Shown: positions 53,966-62,163 of the stretch, one piece after another
Numbering within the stretch: the stretch's first letter is position 1
How the letters are laid out: each line of letters opens with the position of its first letter
Source: Parafannyhessea umbonata
GTDB lineage: Bacteria; Actinomycetota; Coriobacteriia; Coriobacteriales; Atopobiaceae
NCBI RefSeq assembly: GCF_900111255.1
Contig: NZ_FOGP01000001.1
Location: 408,894-472,893, forward strand
Length of the DNA: 64,000 nt
Reading direction: 5' to 3'
Made by a program: the position numbers and the translations under genes
Notes under the pieces: generated by a model
Database searches by the model: none
What the model saw: only the letters and a program-made list of their open reading frames with translations
What the model was told of the DNA's origin: nothing

Positions 53966-54025
53966 GCGCTTTCCCGACGCGAGCATTCGCGGGCCGCAGC
54001 TGTGGGACTGGCGTCGGGGGGCATC

Positions 54026-55351
54026 GTGGAGCGCAAGAGACCGTTTGCAAGCAGGGAGCGGCTGGAGTCCATCGCGACTCGCTATCCCACGCCGTTCTAC
54101 CTTTACGACGAGAAGGGCCTGCGCGCCAACTTGGAGCGCATCCTGCGCGCGTTCTCGTGGAACCCTGGGTTCAGGCAGTTCTTTGCCGTCAAGGCGACGC
54201 CGAACCCCGCGCTCATCCAGATTATGCGCGAGTACGGCTGCGGCGTCGACTGCAGCAGCCTGACCGAGCTCATGCTTGCCGAGGCCATGGGGATCTCGGG
54301 CGAGGACATCATGTTCAGCAGCAATGACACCCCGCTCGACGAGTTCGCCCACGCGCATCGCCTGGGGGCCATCGTCAACCTGGACGACATCACGCACATC
54401 GACTCGTTCGCGGAGGCGATCGAGGGCGAGGCGCTCCCCGATACCATGAGCCTGCGCTTCAATCCCGGGGGCGACTTCTCGTTCGCCAACGGCATCTTCG
54501 GCCGCCCGGAGGACGCGAAGTTCGGCCTGATGGAGCCGCAGATGCTCGAGGCGGCCCGCCGCCTCGCGTCGATGGGCGTGCGCAACGTGGGCATCCACGC
54601 GCTCCTGGCCAGCAACACCCTCACGAACGAGTACTATCCCGCGCTCGCGAGACGCCTGTTCGAGCTCGCGGTGCGCCTGCGGGCCGAGGCGGGCGTGCGC
54701 GTGCCGTTCGTCAACCTCTCGGGCGGGGTGGGCATCGCGTACCGCCCCGAGGAGGAGCCCAACGACATCGAGGCCATCGGCGCGGGCGTGCGCCGCGCGT
54801 TCGACGAGGTGCTCGTGCCCGCCGGCATGGGCGACGTCGCCATCTTCACCGAGATGGGCCGCTTCGTGACGGGGCCGTACGGGGCGCTGGTCACGCGCGT
54901 CATCCACCGCAAGAGCACCTACCACGACTACCTGGGCGTCGATGCCTGCGCGGCGAACCTCATGCGACCGATGCTCTACGGCGCCTACCACCACATCACC
55001 GTCATGGGCAAGGAGGACGAGCCTGCGACGCACGCCTACGACGTGACGGGAATGCTGTGCGAGAACAGCGACCGGCTCGCAAGCGACCGCGCTCTGCCCG
55101 AGGTGGAGGTGGGCGACCTGCTCTTCGTCCACGACGCGGGTGCCCACGGCCACTCGATGGGATACAACTACAACGGGCGGCTGCGCTCGGCCGAGCTCCT
55201 GCTCCAGGCCGACGGCGGCGTGCGCTGCATCCGCCGCGCCGAGAGGCCGTCCGACTACTTCGCGACGCTCGACGTGCTGCCCATCGCGCCCAAGCTGGGC
55301 GTCAAGCCGGCGGCGTCTTCCGCGGCCCGGCCCAAGCCCGCGCGTCCCTAG
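54026..55351 (+). CDS. lysA: Diaminopimelate decarboxylase
   Basis: A 441-residue PLP enzyme that turns meso-DAP into lysine. N-terminal alanine-racemase-like barrel with the PLP Lys56 in FFAVKATPNP, CGVDCSSLTEL, FNPGGDF, NLSGGVGIAY; C-terminal beta domain with TEMGRFVTGPYG, GMLCENSDRL (active-site Cys) and HDAGAHGHSMGYNYNGRLR. GTG start (54026) follows GTCGGGGGGC; the open frame continues 80 codons upstream but through the leader element. First gene of lysA-dapA-dapB-dapH. Slight family differences (YLYDEKGL) match the longer LysA subgroup. A 134-base gap precedes dapA. Confidence 0.93.
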   Translation: MERKRPFASRERLESIATRYPTPFYLYDEKGLRANLERILRAFSWNPGFRQFFAVKATPNPALIQIMREYGCGVDCSSLTELMLAEAMGISGEDIMFSSNDTPLDEFAHAHRLGAIVNLDDITHIDSFAEAIEGEALPDTMSLRFNPGGDFSFANGIFGRPEDAKFGLMEPQMLEAARRLASMGVRNVGIHALLASNTLTNEYYPALARRLFELAVRLRAEAGVRVPFVNLSGGVGIAYRPEEEPNDIEAIGAGVRRAFDEVLVPAGMGDVAIFTEMGRFVTGPYGALVTRVIHRKSTYHDYLGVDACAANLMRPMLYGAYHHITVMGKEDEPATHAYDVTGMLCENSDRLASDRALPEVEVGDLLFVHDAGAHGHSMGYNYNGRLRSAELLLQADGGVRCIRRAERPSDYFATLDVLPIAPKLGVKPAASSAARPKPARP

Positions 55352-55485
55352 GGGCGCAATGCCGAAGCGGCAGCATCTGCTGGCTGGCATACGTTTTTGG
55401 AGGGGCGTCGCACGCCCTTCTCGCGCATCGCAACGGACACGCATGACGAAGCGGGCCGCACGGAGCGGCCCGAGAGGAGGCTGCC

Positions 55486-56376
55486 ATGGGAATGGACAAG
55501 CTGAGGGGATCGATAGTCGCATTGGTCACGCCGTTTGACGAGCGGGGGGCCATCGACTTCGACGCGCTCGGCCGCCTGGTCGACTACCAGCTCGAGGGCG
55601 GAACCGACGGAATCCTGGTGCTGGGGACGACGGGCGAGTCGTCAACCATGACCGACATCGAGGACTACGAGGTCGCGCGCTTCGTGAAGGAGCGCGTCGC
55701 GGGTCGCGTGCCCGTCATCGGTGGCGCGGGCTCCAACTCGACGCAGGAGTCGCTCGACAAGAGCCTCGGCCTTCAGCAGCTGGGCCTCGACGGGCTCCTG
55801 CTCATCACGCCCTACTACAACAAGTCCAACGAGGAGGGCATCTACCGCCACTTCAAGACGGTCCTCGACGCCGTCGACATCCCCTGCATCCTGTACAACA
55901 TCCCCGGGAGAACCGGCTGCAAGATCAGCGAAGAGAACGTGGCGCGCCTCTGCGGCCACCCCAACGCCTGGGGCATCAAGGAGGCCAGCGGAGACATCGC
56001 CTATGCGACGGCCGTCGCCCGCTACGTGAGCGACGACTTCCGCATGTTCAGCGGAAACGACGACATGGTCGTGCCCATCCTCTCGCTGGGCGGCTCGGGC
56101 GTCATCAGCGTGTGGGCCGACGTCGCGCCCGCCGCGGTGCACGAGATGTGCGAGGCCTGGTTCGCCGGAGACGTCGCGCGCGCCCGCGAGATCCAGCTGG
56201 GCAATCTCGAGCTGGTACACTCTCTGTTCGCAGAGGTAAACCCCATTCCGGTCAAGGCTGCGCTGGCGAGCATGGGGCTGATCTACGAGAGCTACCGCGC
56301 GCCCCTGTGGGAGCCGACGGACGAAACGCGCTCGCGCCTCGCCGCTGCGCTGAAGGGAGCTGGTCTGATTGACTAA
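55486..56376 (+). CDS. dapA: 4-hydroxy-tetrahydrodipicolinate synthase
   Basis: A 296-residue TIM-barrel aldolase that condenses pyruvate with aspartate semialdehyde. GTTGESSTM, PYYNKSNEEGIYRHFK (proton-relay Tyr), YNIPGRTG and the Schiff-base Lys in WGIKEASGD are all present. GAGAGGAGG precedes ATG 55486. It overlaps dapB by eight bases. Full length, typical of the family. Confidence 0.96.
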   Translation: MGMDKLRGSIVALVTPFDERGAIDFDALGRLVDYQLEGGTDGILVLGTTGESSTMTDIEDYEVARFVKERVAGRVPVIGGAGSNSTQESLDKSLGLQQLGLDGLLLITPYYNKSNEEGIYRHFKTVLDAVDIPCILYNIPGRTGCKISEENVARLCGHPNAWGIKEASGDIAYATAVARYVSDDFRMFSGNDDMVVPILSLGGSGVISVWADVAPAAVHEMCEAWFAGDVARAREIQLGNLELVHSLFAEVNPIPVKAALASMGLIYESYRAPLWEPTDETRSRLAAALKGAGLID

Positions 56377-57109
56377 CGAAGCCGCACGCACGAGCGTCAT
56401 CCTCATCGGCGGCGGGCGCATGGGCACGCTGATAGCCAAGACGCTCGAGGCCGAGGGCGGCTTCGAGGTCCTGGACACCTACGGGTCTCGTGACGCTGCC
56501 CAGCTGGACCGGGAGGCGCCGCGCGCCGACGTCGCCATCGACTTCAGCAACCGAGCGGCCCTTCCGCACGCCCTCGCCTACGTCAGGAGGACCGGCGCCG
56601 CGCTGGTCAGCGGCACCACGGGCTACGCACCCGAGGAGCTGGAACAGATTCGTGCCCTGGGCGAGGCCTGTGCCGTCACCTGGAGCGCCAACTACTCGCT
56701 GGGCGTCGCGGTCCTGCGCCGCGCCACCGAGGTCGTCGCGCGCGGTCTGGGCGACTGGGACTGCGAAATTGTCGAGACGCACCACAACCAGAAGGCCGAC
56801 GCGCCCTCCGGCACCGCCAAGCTGCTGCTCGGGGCTATTGACCCCTCGAGCTCGATGGAGGTCGTCTGCGGCCGCGAAGGCATGGTGGGGCCGCGCGGAA
56901 GGCGCGAGGTCGGCATGCACAGCCTGCGTGGCGGCACCGTTGCGGGCACGCACGAGGTGCACTTCTTCGGGACCGACGAGGAGGTCTGCCTGACCCACCG
57001 GGCGACGAGCCGCCAGATCTTCGCGAGCGGGGCCGTCGCCGCGGCGCGCCGCATCGTGGGCCGCGAACCCGGATTCTATACCTTTGACCAGCTCATGTTT
57101 GGAGAATAG
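56369..57109 (+). CDS. dapB: 4-hydroxy-tetrahydrodipicolinate reductase
   Basis: 246 residues. NAD(P) fold ILIGGGRMGTL at the N-terminus, SGTTGY, NYSLGV, and the catalytic ETHHNQKADAPSGTA with the substrate-binding His and Lys. It starts with TTG inside the end of dapA (GGGAG upstream), so translation is coupled. The glycine motif GGGRMG departs a little from the usual GxxGxMG. Second step of the DAP branch. Confidence 0.95.
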   Translation: MTNEAARTSVILIGGGRMGTLIAKTLEAEGGFEVLDTYGSRDAAQLDREAPRADVAIDFSNRAALPHALAYVRRTGAALVSGTTGYAPEELEQIRALGEACAVTWSANYSLGVAVLRRATEVVARGLGDWDCEIVETHHNQKADAPSGTAKLLLGAIDPSSSMEVVCGREGMVGPRGRREVGMHSLRGGTVAGTHEVHFFGTDEEVCLTHRATSRQIFASGAVAAARRIVGREPGFYTFDQLMFGE

Positions 57110-57150
57110 CCGTCGGGTCGGATGCCGCCCGCCGCGAGTGAGGGAGAGCC

Positions 57151-57852
57151 ATGGACGCTCAGGAGATCATCAGCTACATCGCCAGCGCACCCAAGAAGAC
57201 GCCAGTGCGCGTCTTCGTGCGCGAGCGTGAGGGGGCCAGTGTCGACTACGGACCGGAAGCCCACGTCTTCGGCGCGGGCGACAAGGTCGTCTTCGGAGAC
57301 TGGGAGCAGGTCGGGCCGGCGCTCGCGGCCGCGGCCGACGACATAGAGGACGTTGTGGTCGAGAACGACCGCCGCAACTCGGGCGTGCCGCTTCTGGACA
57401 TCAAGGGCGTGAATGCCCGCATCGAGCCGGGTGCCCTCATCCGCGAGAAGGTCCAGATTGGCGACGGCGCCGTCGTCATGATGGGCGCCATCATCAACAT
57501 CGGCGCCGTCGTCGGACCGGGCACCATGATCGACATGGGTGCCGTGCTGGGCGGACGCGCCATCGTGGGCGCACGTTGCCACGTGGGCGCCGGCACCGTC
57601 CTCGCGGGCGTCATCGAGCCGGCAAGCGCCACGCCGGTCGTCATCGAGGACGACGTCATGCTGGGCGCTAACGCTGTCGTGATCGAGGGCGTGCGCGTCG
57701 GGGCCGGTGCCGTGGTGGCCGCGGGCGCGGTCGTCGTCGAGGACGTCCCCGCGGGGGCCGTCGTGGCGGGATGCCCCGCGCGCGTCATCAAGATGAAGGA
57801 CGAGCGCACCGCCGCCAAGACTGCGCTCGTCGACGCGCTCAGGCAGATCTAG
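57151..57852 (+). CDS. dapH: Tetrahydrodipicolinate N-acetyltransferase
   Basis: A 233-residue left-handed beta-helix acyltransferase matching the DapH/YkuQ family: [19 protein letters not shown] opening, hexapeptide repeats ([27 protein letters not shown]-type, here [20 protein letters not shown]), and the acetyl-CoA region [21 protein letters not shown]. It defines the acetylated DAP route, which then needs an aminotransferase and a deacetylase; both candidates lie at 43350 and 52490. GGGAGAG before the ATG. Last gene of the operon. Confidence 0.94.
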   Translation: MDAQEIISYIASAPKKTPVRVFVREREGASVDYGPEAHVFGAGDKVVFGDWEQVGPALAAAADDIEDVVVENDRRNSGVPLLDIKGVNARIEPGALIREKVQIGDGAVVMMGAIINIGAVVGPGTMIDMGAVLGGRAIVGARCHVGAGTVLAGVIEPASATPVVIEDDVMLGANAVVIEGVRVGAGAVVAAGAVVVEDVPAGAVVAGCPARVIKMKDERTAAKTALVDALRQI

Positions 57853-57892
57853 CCGCGGAGCCGCCTGGACTCCGCATACTCGCATTCGAGCT

Positions 57893-57938
57893 CGAACGCC
57901 CGGGGTGCCGTGAACGGTGCCTCGGGCGTTCGCCTTTT
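57893..57938 (+). terminator. Terminator of the lysA-dap operon
   Basis: Stem CGAACGCCCGGGG (57893-57905) with CCTCGGGCGTTCG (57920-57932), one weak pair, then CCTTTTC. Confidence 0.85.
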
Positions 57939-57985
57939 CGGGTGTCCCGTCGGCGAGGTATCCCTATGAGTCGCGTGCTATATGT

Positions 57986-58020
57986 GATAGTCTGACTATC
58001 GTATTGATAGTCAGACTATC
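57986..58020. promoter_or_regulatory. Twin palindromic operators before the TetR gene
   Basis: GATAGTCTGACTATC (57986-58000) and GATAGTCAGACTATC (58006-58020) are perfect 7+1+7 palindromes that differ only at the centre base, spaced 20 bases (two helical turns) apart. They end 23 bases before the TetR start and are the likely binding site of that TetR. Confidence 0.85.
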
Positions 58021-58043
58021 ATCATGTTTGGGGGAGCGGTCGG

Positions 58044-58790
58044 ATGACGGATCGGAAGGGCGCGGCGTCTGGGTTTGCTCCCGGCGCCCTCGACGGCGCA
58101 AATTGGTCGCGGCCTCTTGCGGGGGAGGGCTGCCTCGCTGACCTTGCCCCGACCGGCCGCCTAAGGCTCGGCCAGTTCGACCTCCACGTGGTCGAGTGTG
58201 CGGCGGAGCTCTTCCTGCGCGAGGGCATCGCCAGCGTGAAGATGACCGACATCGCCGATGCGGCCCAGGTGGGCGTCGCGACCCTCTACCGGCACTTCTC
58301 GACCAAGACCGCCCTGGCGGTCGGCGCCGCCACGCTCATGTGGTCGTACTTCAACGATCGCATAAGCTCGCTGGTCGAGAGTGCGGAGTTCCTGGACATG
58401 AGCGGGGCCCAGAGGCTCGAGCGCCTTCTGGGCGAGTACGCGGCCAGCTACGTCCAGAACAGCTCCTTCGTGTCGTTTCTGGACGAGTTTGACCACCTGG
58501 TGCTCTCCGAGGGGCTCCAGGCGGATGACCTCGAGGCGTATGGTGCGCAGATCGACTCGTTCTACCTCATGTTCGAAGACGCCTACCTGCTGGGGAGGCA
58601 GGACGGCTCCGTCGTGCGAGAGGTCGACTTCAGGACCTTCTACACCAGCGTCGCGCATGCGCTCATCGGCGTCGCCCAGAAGCTGTCGCGCGGCGAGGTC
58701 ATCTCGTCGGACCGCTTCGCCAACGGCACCAAGGAGCTCGAGTACATCATCGACATGGCCGTCAGCTACCTGAGCCAAGGCACAACCTGA
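58044..58790 (+). CDS. TetR-family transcriptional regulator
   Basis: 248 residues. The HTH is at about 46-92 (AELFLREGIASVKMTDIADAAQVGVATLYRHFSTKTAL), followed by an all-helical ligand domain. It has an unusual 40-residue N-terminal extension before the HTH. GGGGGAG precedes ATG 58044. Two palindromic operators overlap its promoter, indicating autoregulation. The galactokinase-like gene follows by 23 bases and is presumably co-regulated. Ligand unknown. Confidence 0.9.
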   Translation: MTDRKGAASGFAPGALDGANWSRPLAGEGCLADLAPTGRLRLGQFDLHVVECAAELFLREGIASVKMTDIADAAQVGVATLYRHFSTKTALAVGAATLMWSYFNDRISSLVESAEFLDMSGAQRLERLLGEYAASYVQNSSFVSFLDEFDHLVLSEGLQADDLEAYGAQIDSFYLMFEDAYLLGRQDGSVVREVDFRTFYTSVAHALIGVAQKLSRGEVISSDRFANGTKELEYIIDMAVSYLSQGTT

Positions 58791-58813
58791 TCGGTTGAGG
58801 ATGGGAGAGGATC

Positions 58814-60088
58814 ATGGCAACTGTGGGTGCTGGGCGTGACGCTGGGCAGAACCTATGCGGGTGTTGCGACGATGTGGTCGGCGGTCTTCCCACTGGCTCC
58901 GACCTCGACCTTTTGAGGGAGGGGCTCTACGGCTGCTTCGGAGGCGCCTTCGCGAGGGAGCTTGTCGTGCTGAGCCCGGGAAGCATCGTGCTCGCCGGCA
59001 ACCACACCGACCACCAGGGAGGACATGCGGTCGCCTGCGCGGTCGGGTCCTACGCTCGCGGAATCTTCAGGGCCAACGGCGAGGGGCGCATCCGCGTGGG
59101 CGGGCGAGGGCTGCCCGCGATCCAACTTGACAGCGCGGACCTCGATGCGAGGGATGGCGGGCTCGATGACCTGTCGGCCATGGTGCGCGGCATGGTTGCC
59201 CTCTTCCTGCAGAGGGGACTCGCGCCCGGGGACGCGCTGGGCTTCGACGCCTACCTTGCGCTCGACGAGCCTGTCGGGTCGGGGCTTTTGGGGGAGTCCG
59301 CCCTCGAGCTCGCGTTTGCCCAGGGCCTCAATAACCTTTGGGCTGGGGGCACCCTTTCGGGGGAGGAGCTTGCGCTGGCGGCGCTGCGCGTCGCGCGCGA
59401 GCGCCTCGGCGGCTCGTCTGCCCCCATGTGGCAGCTTCCCGTCGCGCTTGGCGGCATCCAGCACCTCTCGTTCGCGGACTCCGGGGGCGCCGTCGCGGAG
59501 CGCATAGACTTCGACTTCGCGCAAGAGGGCTACAACGTCTGCCTGGTCGAGGTTGGGGACGGCCGCGTGACGGAGCCTGCCAGCTGCTCCTCCATCCTGC
59601 AGGAGATGCAGGCCGTCGCAGGTGCCCTGGGAGCAGAGCGCCTGGGTGACGTGCGCGAGGTCGACTTCATGATGGATCTGCCTGTCATTCGCGACCAGTT
59701 TGGCGACCGCGCCGCACTGAGGGCCATCCACTTCTGGCGCGAGGACCGCATGGTGGAACACCGCGTGAGGGCGCTCAAGGCCAAGGACATGCACGCGTTT
59801 CTGGAGCTGACGCGTGCGAGCGGGGCGAGCACCGCGATGTATCTGCAGGGCACGCCGCGCGTGGCGCGCAGCCAGGCGATAATGCTCGGGCTTGCGGTTG
59901 CCGACGAGAACCTGCGCCACGAGGGCGCGGCCTGCATCCATGGGGGAAGTCCCGAGAGAGCCATCCTGGCATTCGTCCCGGACTCCGTGTACGAGCTCTT
60001 CTCGCAGGGCATGAACGCCATCTACGGAGAGGGTGCCTGCCGCGCGTACGAGGTCGTGGATGAGGGCGCGAGCGCGTGGTGGCTCTAG
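58814..60088 (+). CDS. Galactokinase-like GHMP protein lacking the catalytic Asp
   Basis: 424 residues with galactokinase organisation. The N-terminal galactose motif is present in altered form (SPGSIVLAGNHTDHQGGHA). The GHMP ATP motif PxxxGLSSSA reads PVGSGLLGESALELA. The catalytic Asp of MDQ is replaced by Trp (APMWQLPVALGG). The C-terminal GGGFGG motif reads HGGSPERAILAFVP. With three of four key motifs changed, galactokinase activity is doubtful; a sugar-binding sensor or different chemistry is possible. GAGAGG before the ATG, co-transcribed with the TetR gene. No galT or galE is nearby. Confidence 0.75.
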   Translation: MATVGAGRDAGQNLCGCCDDVVGGLPTGSDLDLLREGLYGCFGGAFARELVVLSPGSIVLAGNHTDHQGGHAVACAVGSYARGIFRANGEGRIRVGGRGLPAIQLDSADLDARDGGLDDLSAMVRGMVALFLQRGLAPGDALGFDAYLALDEPVGSGLLGESALELAFAQGLNNLWAGGTLSGEELALAALRVARERLGGSSAPMWQLPVALGGIQHLSFADSGGAVAERIDFDFAQEGYNVCLVEVGDGRVTEPASCSSILQEMQAVAGALGAERLGDVREVDFMMDLPVIRDQFGDRAALRAIHFWREDRMVEHRVRALKAKDMHAFLELTRASGASTAMYLQGTPRVARSQAIMLGLAVADENLRHEGAACIHGGSPERAILAFVPDSVYELFSQGMNAIYGEGACRAYEVVDEGASAWWL

Positions 60089-60106
60089 CGCACCTCCGAG
60101 AAGCGC

Positions 60107-61105
60107 CTAGCCTACGACGCGGTAGCCGAGCGTGCCTACGCCGCTGAAGCCCAGGGCATGGGCCACGGCGGGCTGGAGGTCGATCTGGCGATTGCCCGTG
60201 AAGGGGCCACGGTCGTTGACGACCGCCTGCACGGTGTGACCGTTGTACGTGATCTCGATTACCGTGCCCAGGGGCATGCTGCGCATCGCAACGCCCATGG
60301 AGGTGGGCGTGACGAGGGCGCCCGAGGCCGTCTTGCCGTACATGAAGCCGTCGCCCTCGCCGTAGGTCGAGGCCCCGACGTAGGTGTACGAGGTTCCCAC
60401 GTTGCCGGAGTTCGAGCCTCCGTTTGCGGGGGCGTCGTTGTTTGCGGGGGCGTTGCCCGTGGCCGCGCTGATCTGCTGGGAGGTCGTGTCGGTTATCTGG
60501 CCCGAGGCGTAGGCCGCCTCGTTCTGGGCGGTGTCGGCGGTCGCGGCGGCGACGGCGGCGTTGCGGGCCGCATCGGCCTCCTCCTTGGCCCTCTGGGCTT
60601 CAGCGAGCTTTACGTCCGCGTCTTCCTTCTGCTTGGTGAGCTCGTCCTTGGTGGTGTTGAGCTCCCAGACGGAGTCGTTGAGCTCCTTGATGGCGTTCGC
60701 GTTGGACTCCGTTATGATGTCGAGGTAGGCCGCCTGGGTGACGAACTGGTTGAAGTCCTCGGCGGAGAGCAGCAGCATCACGAGGTCACCCTGTGCCTGC
60801 TGAAGCTTGTAGCTGGCACGCATGGCCGCGGCGGCCTTGTTCCTCAGGCCCGGGAGCTTCGCCTCGAGCTCGTGGATCTTCGCCTCGTTGTCCTCGATCT
60901 GCTTCTGGAGGTCCTGGGACTCCTGTTCCGCCTTCTCGTAGCTGTCGTTCGCCGCGATCGCGGCCTCCTGGAGCTTCTCGAGCGACTCCGCGTGGGCGCT
61001 TACCGGACAGGCCGCAAGAACGAGCGCGAGCGAGAGGCCCGCGCATGCGGCTCCCCGCGCGATGCGCATGCGAAGGGGGCAGATGGTTGACTGGATCGTG
61101 GACAT
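60107..61105 (-). CDS. Secreted coiled-coil protein with C-terminal 3D/RlpA-like domain
   Basis: About 332 residues. A signal peptide lies in about 10-40 (SLALVLAACPVSAHA), a long coiled coil in about 42-185 rich in Glu/Lys/Ala (PcsB/NlpC-type hook), a Thr/Asn/Gly linker in about 200-235 and a double-psi beta-barrel 3D domain in about 240-332 (GVAMRSMPLGTVIEI and the catalytic-type VVNDRGPFTGNRQIDL). Likely a cell-wall lytic enzyme or remodelling factor outside the membrane. The start at MSTIQS is chosen for the GAGGAG ten bases upstream; a GTG six codons earlier is possible. It follows the cyclophilin gene on the same strand. Confidence 0.85.
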   Translation of the reverse strand: MSTIQSTICPLRMRIARGAACAGLSLALVLAACPVSAHAESLEKLQEAAIAANDSYEKAEQESQDLQKQIEDNEAKIHELEAKLPGLRNKAAAAMRASYKLQQAQGDLVMLLLSAEDFNQFVTQAAYLDIITESNANAIKELNDSVWELNTTKDELTKQKEDADVKLAEAQRAKEEADAARNAAVAAATADTAQNEAAYASGQITDTTSQQISAATGNAPANNDAPANGGSNSGNVGTSYTYVGASTYGEGDGFMYGKTASGALVTPTSMGVAMRSMPLGTVIEITYNGHTVQAVVNDRGPFTGNRQIDLQPAVAHALGFSGVGTLGYRVVG

Positions 61106-61122
61106 GTTCAGCGTGCTCCTCA

Positions 61123-61839
61123 CTAGTCGACCATCTTCACCGTCGTGATGACGGGCTGGTCCTCGGGGTTGGTCGTGCCGTTCGAGTCTTGTGTGGGCAC
61201 GTTGTTGCAGATGGCGTCGACGACCTCCATTCCCTCGGTCACGCGACCGAAGGCGGCGTACTGGCCGTCGAGACTGCTCCTATCCTGCTGGACGATGAAG
61301 AACTGCGAGCTCGCACTGTCGTAGCTGGCCGCAGTGCGCCCCATGCTGATCGTTCCGCGCTTGTGCTGCAGCCCGTTAGCGACGCCGTTCGCGGAGAACT
61401 CGCCCTTGATGCGGCGGTCCGCCCCGCCGGTTCCGTCATGCTTGGGGTCGCCGCCCTGGATCATGAAGCCCGGGATGATGCGGTGGAACGTGAGGCCGTC
61501 GTAGAAGCCATCGCTCACCAGCTGACAGAAGTTGCTGACCGTGATGGGGGCGATTCCCGCATAGAGCTCTAGACTGAGCGTTCCGTAGCCTCGGACCTCC
61601 ATGGTGGCGTGGTGCGTCCCCGTGCCGTACCCGTTGTCGAGTGGCTGCTGGATGAGCGGGGCGTCCTGCGTCGTGGCCGAGGCGGCCTTGGCTTGAGAGT
61701 CCGTCTGGGTCGAGGACGCGTCCGCCTCGCTGGCGCCTGCCGATGATGCCGCACAACCCGTGAGAGCGAGGACCCCTGTCGCACCGGAGGCTCCGGCAAG
61801 GGATGCAAAGGCTCGGCGGCTCATGCAGCGGTTGGTCAT
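61123..61839 (-). CDS. Cyclophilin-type peptidyl-prolyl isomerase, Tat lipoprotein
   Basis: 238 residues. The N-terminus carries a twin-arginine motif (SRRAFASLAG) and a lipobox LTGC with Cys29, so it is a folded lipoprotein on the outer face of the membrane. The cyclophilin domain (about 72-238) contains FHRIIPGFMIQGGD, the MGRTAASYDSASSQFFI segment and FGRVTEGMEVVD, covering the catalytic Arg and the substrate pocket. A Ser/Ala/Thr linker separates the two. GGAGAG seven bases before the ATG. It probably assists folding of exported proteins. Confidence 0.9.
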   Translation of the reverse strand: MTNRCMSRRAFASLAGASGATGVLALTGCAASSAGASEADASSTQTDSQAKAASATTQDAPLIQQPLDNGYGTGTHHATMEVRGYGTLSLELYAGIAPITVSNFCQLVSDGFYDGLTFHRIIPGFMIQGGDPKHDGTGGADRRIKGEFSANGVANGLQHKRGTISMGRTAASYDSASSQFFIVQQDRSSLDGQYAAFGRVTEGMEVVDAICNNVPTQDSNGTTNPEDQPVITTVKMVD

Positions 61840-62092
61840 GCAGCTCTCCTTGATCGGCGGACAGGTCGTAAGCCTCAGGTTCAGGCTGAGGCGATGAGGC
61901 TCAACTTGGCCATGGTACCGCAGAGGCCCCGTTTTACCTAATTTGGGGGTACCTCAACGCTCCCTTGCGTCGGCAAAATGATCATATTCCTTTACATGAC
62001 CAAAATACCGTAACCCTATCGCATGGTCCTGCAGACCGAGACGCGCGAGGCGATTGGGTTCCACTGGTCGTCTTTCGCGCGAGGCGTTACGA
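61840..62092. other. Gene-free region between two leftward genes
   Basis: About 250 bases. AT-rich around 61925-62010, probably holding the promoter of the cyclophilin gene on the minus strand; no clear hexamer pair was found. No RNA gene or ORF with coding character was seen. Confidence 0.4.
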
Positions 62093-62128
62093 AAGAGGCC
62101 CGCAGCTCATGTGAGTTGCGGGCCTCTT
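62093..62128 (-). terminator. Terminator of the ABC exporter gene
   Basis: Perfect 12-bp stem AAGAGGCCCGCA (62093-62104) / TGCGGGCCTCTT (62117-62128), followed on the minus strand by TCG after a TT pair. 35 bases beyond the stop. Confidence 0.75.
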
Positions 62129-62163
62129 GGGACGCGGGGCTGGCGCACGAAGGGGGCCTTGGG

